Below, one piece after another: positions 4,828 through 5,341 of a stretch of DNA of 5,341 nt. The stretch is from NCBI GenBank assembly GCA_009827205.1, contig WUAK01000209.1, positions 1-5,341 on the forward strand, given 5' to 3'. The position numbers and the translations under genes are program-made. The stretch is from Phycisphaeraceae bacterium (GTDB taxonomy: Bacteria > Planctomycetota > Phycisphaerae > Phycisphaerales > UBA1924). The notes under the pieces are model-generated. The model ran no database searches and was not told where the DNA came from. It saw only the letters and a list, made by a program, of their open reading frames with translations. How positions within the stretch are numbered: position 1 is the first letter of the stretch; each line of letters opens with the position of its first letter.

Positions 4828-5341
4828 ATGAGAACACTGGTGGCGATCCCCGTCTACAACGAGCAGAAGTACGTCGCGAATGTGCTCGAGCAGGTCCGTG
4901 AGCACGCCGACAACATCCTCGTCATCGATGACGGGTCCTCGGACGCCACCCCTCAGCTTCTGGCCAACTTCCCGGTCGAGGTCATCAGGCACTCGACGAA
5001 TCGCGGTTACGGCAGGTCGCTGCTGGACGCGTTCAGGTGGGCTGCGGTCGATGGGTTCGACTGGATCATCACGATGGACTGCGACGAGCAGCACGAGCCC
5101 GCCTCGATCCCCGACTTTCTTGAAGCGGCGCAGGCGAGCCTTGCCGACGTCATCAGCGGCTCGCGTTACCTGGTCCCAGTGAGCGAACAGGATTCGATCG
5201 GTTCGCCCCCGCCCGAGCGGCGCGCGGTCAACTCGCTGATTACCGAAGAGCTCAACAGCCGGCTCGGGCTCACGCTCACCGACGCGTTCTGTGGCTTTAA
5301 GGCGTACCGCGTTGGTGCGCTCGCGGGTCTTTCGCTCGATG
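4828..5341 (+). CDS. Family 2 glycosyltransferase, DPM1-like, N-terminal 171 residues (runs off right edge)
   Basis: The protein starts MRTLVAIPVYNE, the usual first strand of GT-A glycosyltransferases. It continues with VIDDGSSD (32-39) for nucleotide-sugar binding, NRGYGRSL (58-65), and MDCDEQHEP (83-91) containing the metal-binding D84-C-D86. GSRY (111-114) and the DxxCGFKAYR segment (152-161) follow. This order is that of dolichyl- or polyprenyl-phosphate glycosyltransferases (DPM1/ArnC-like), which transfer a sugar from a nucleotide donor to a lipid-phosphate carrier at the cytoplasmic face of the membrane. The window ends inside the catalytic domain, so whether C-terminal membrane helices are present, which would separate the soluble DPM1 form from the ArnC/GtrB form, cannot be told. 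GGAG at 4817-4820, seven bases before the ATG, fixes the start. Donor sugar and acceptor are unknown, and nothing links it functionally to the redox module on its left. Confidence 0.93.
   Translation, partial: MRTLVAIPVYNEQKYVANVLEQVREHADNILVIDDGSSDATPQLLANFPVEVIRHSTNRGYGRSLLDAFRWAAVDGFDWIITMDCDEQHEPASIPDFLEAAQASLADVISGSRYLVPVSEQDSIGSPPPERRAVNSLITEELNSRLGLTLTDAFCGFKAYRVGALAGLSLD

Overview
The window comes from a GC-rich bacterium. Sampled 60-base lines of the radical SAM gene reach about 65% GC. A lipoprotein signal peptide, a PA0069-family radical SAM protein and two genes with no visible Shine-Dalgarno sequence fit a Gram-negative such as a planctomycete (Phycisphaerae-like). That placement is a guess from gene content, not a demonstrated identification.

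Layout from left to right. (1) Positions 1-122, minus strand: the first 40 codons of an unrecognised hydrophilic protein that runs off the left edge. (2) A divergent intergenic stretch of about 160 bases (123-281). (3) Positions 282-1010, plus: an unrecognised 242-residue protein with a Pro-rich N-terminus and an acidic linker. (4) Positions 1065-2228, plus: a PA0069-type radical SAM protein (COG1533, SplB-like) with a clear CxxxCxxC cluster motif. The gap in front of it holds a long inverted repeat that overlaps its likely promoter. (5) Positions 2245-3231, minus: a quinone-oxidoreductase-like NAD(P)H enzyme of the MDR superfamily, convergent with the radical SAM gene and only 16 bases from it. 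(6) Positions 3248-4183, minus: a two-domain DUF4437 cupin lipoprotein, 16 bases upstream of the oxidoreductase and evidently its operon partner. (7) Positions 4307-4684, plus: an HxlR/DUF24-family winged-helix regulator, divergent from the cupin gene, with an imperfect palindrome in the shared promoter region. (8) Positions 4828-5341, plus: the N-terminal 171 residues of a DPM1-like family 2 glycosyltransferase, cut by the right edge.

The most coherent unit is 2245-4684. It pairs an HxlR regulator that keeps the family's N-terminal cysteine with a divergent operon encoding a cell-envelope cupin and a cytosolic quinone-reductase-like enzyme. HxlR proteins such as YodB and QorR are known to control quinone and azo reductases in response to quinones, diamide or other electrophiles. 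I therefore infer a redox- or electrophile-responsive detoxification module, whose unusual part is the exported bicupin. The most striking unexplained DNA structure is the inverted repeat at 1007-1063, between the stop codon of the unknown gene and the start of the radical SAM gene. I found no RNA genes, CRISPR arrays, insertion sequences or convincing intrinsic terminators.
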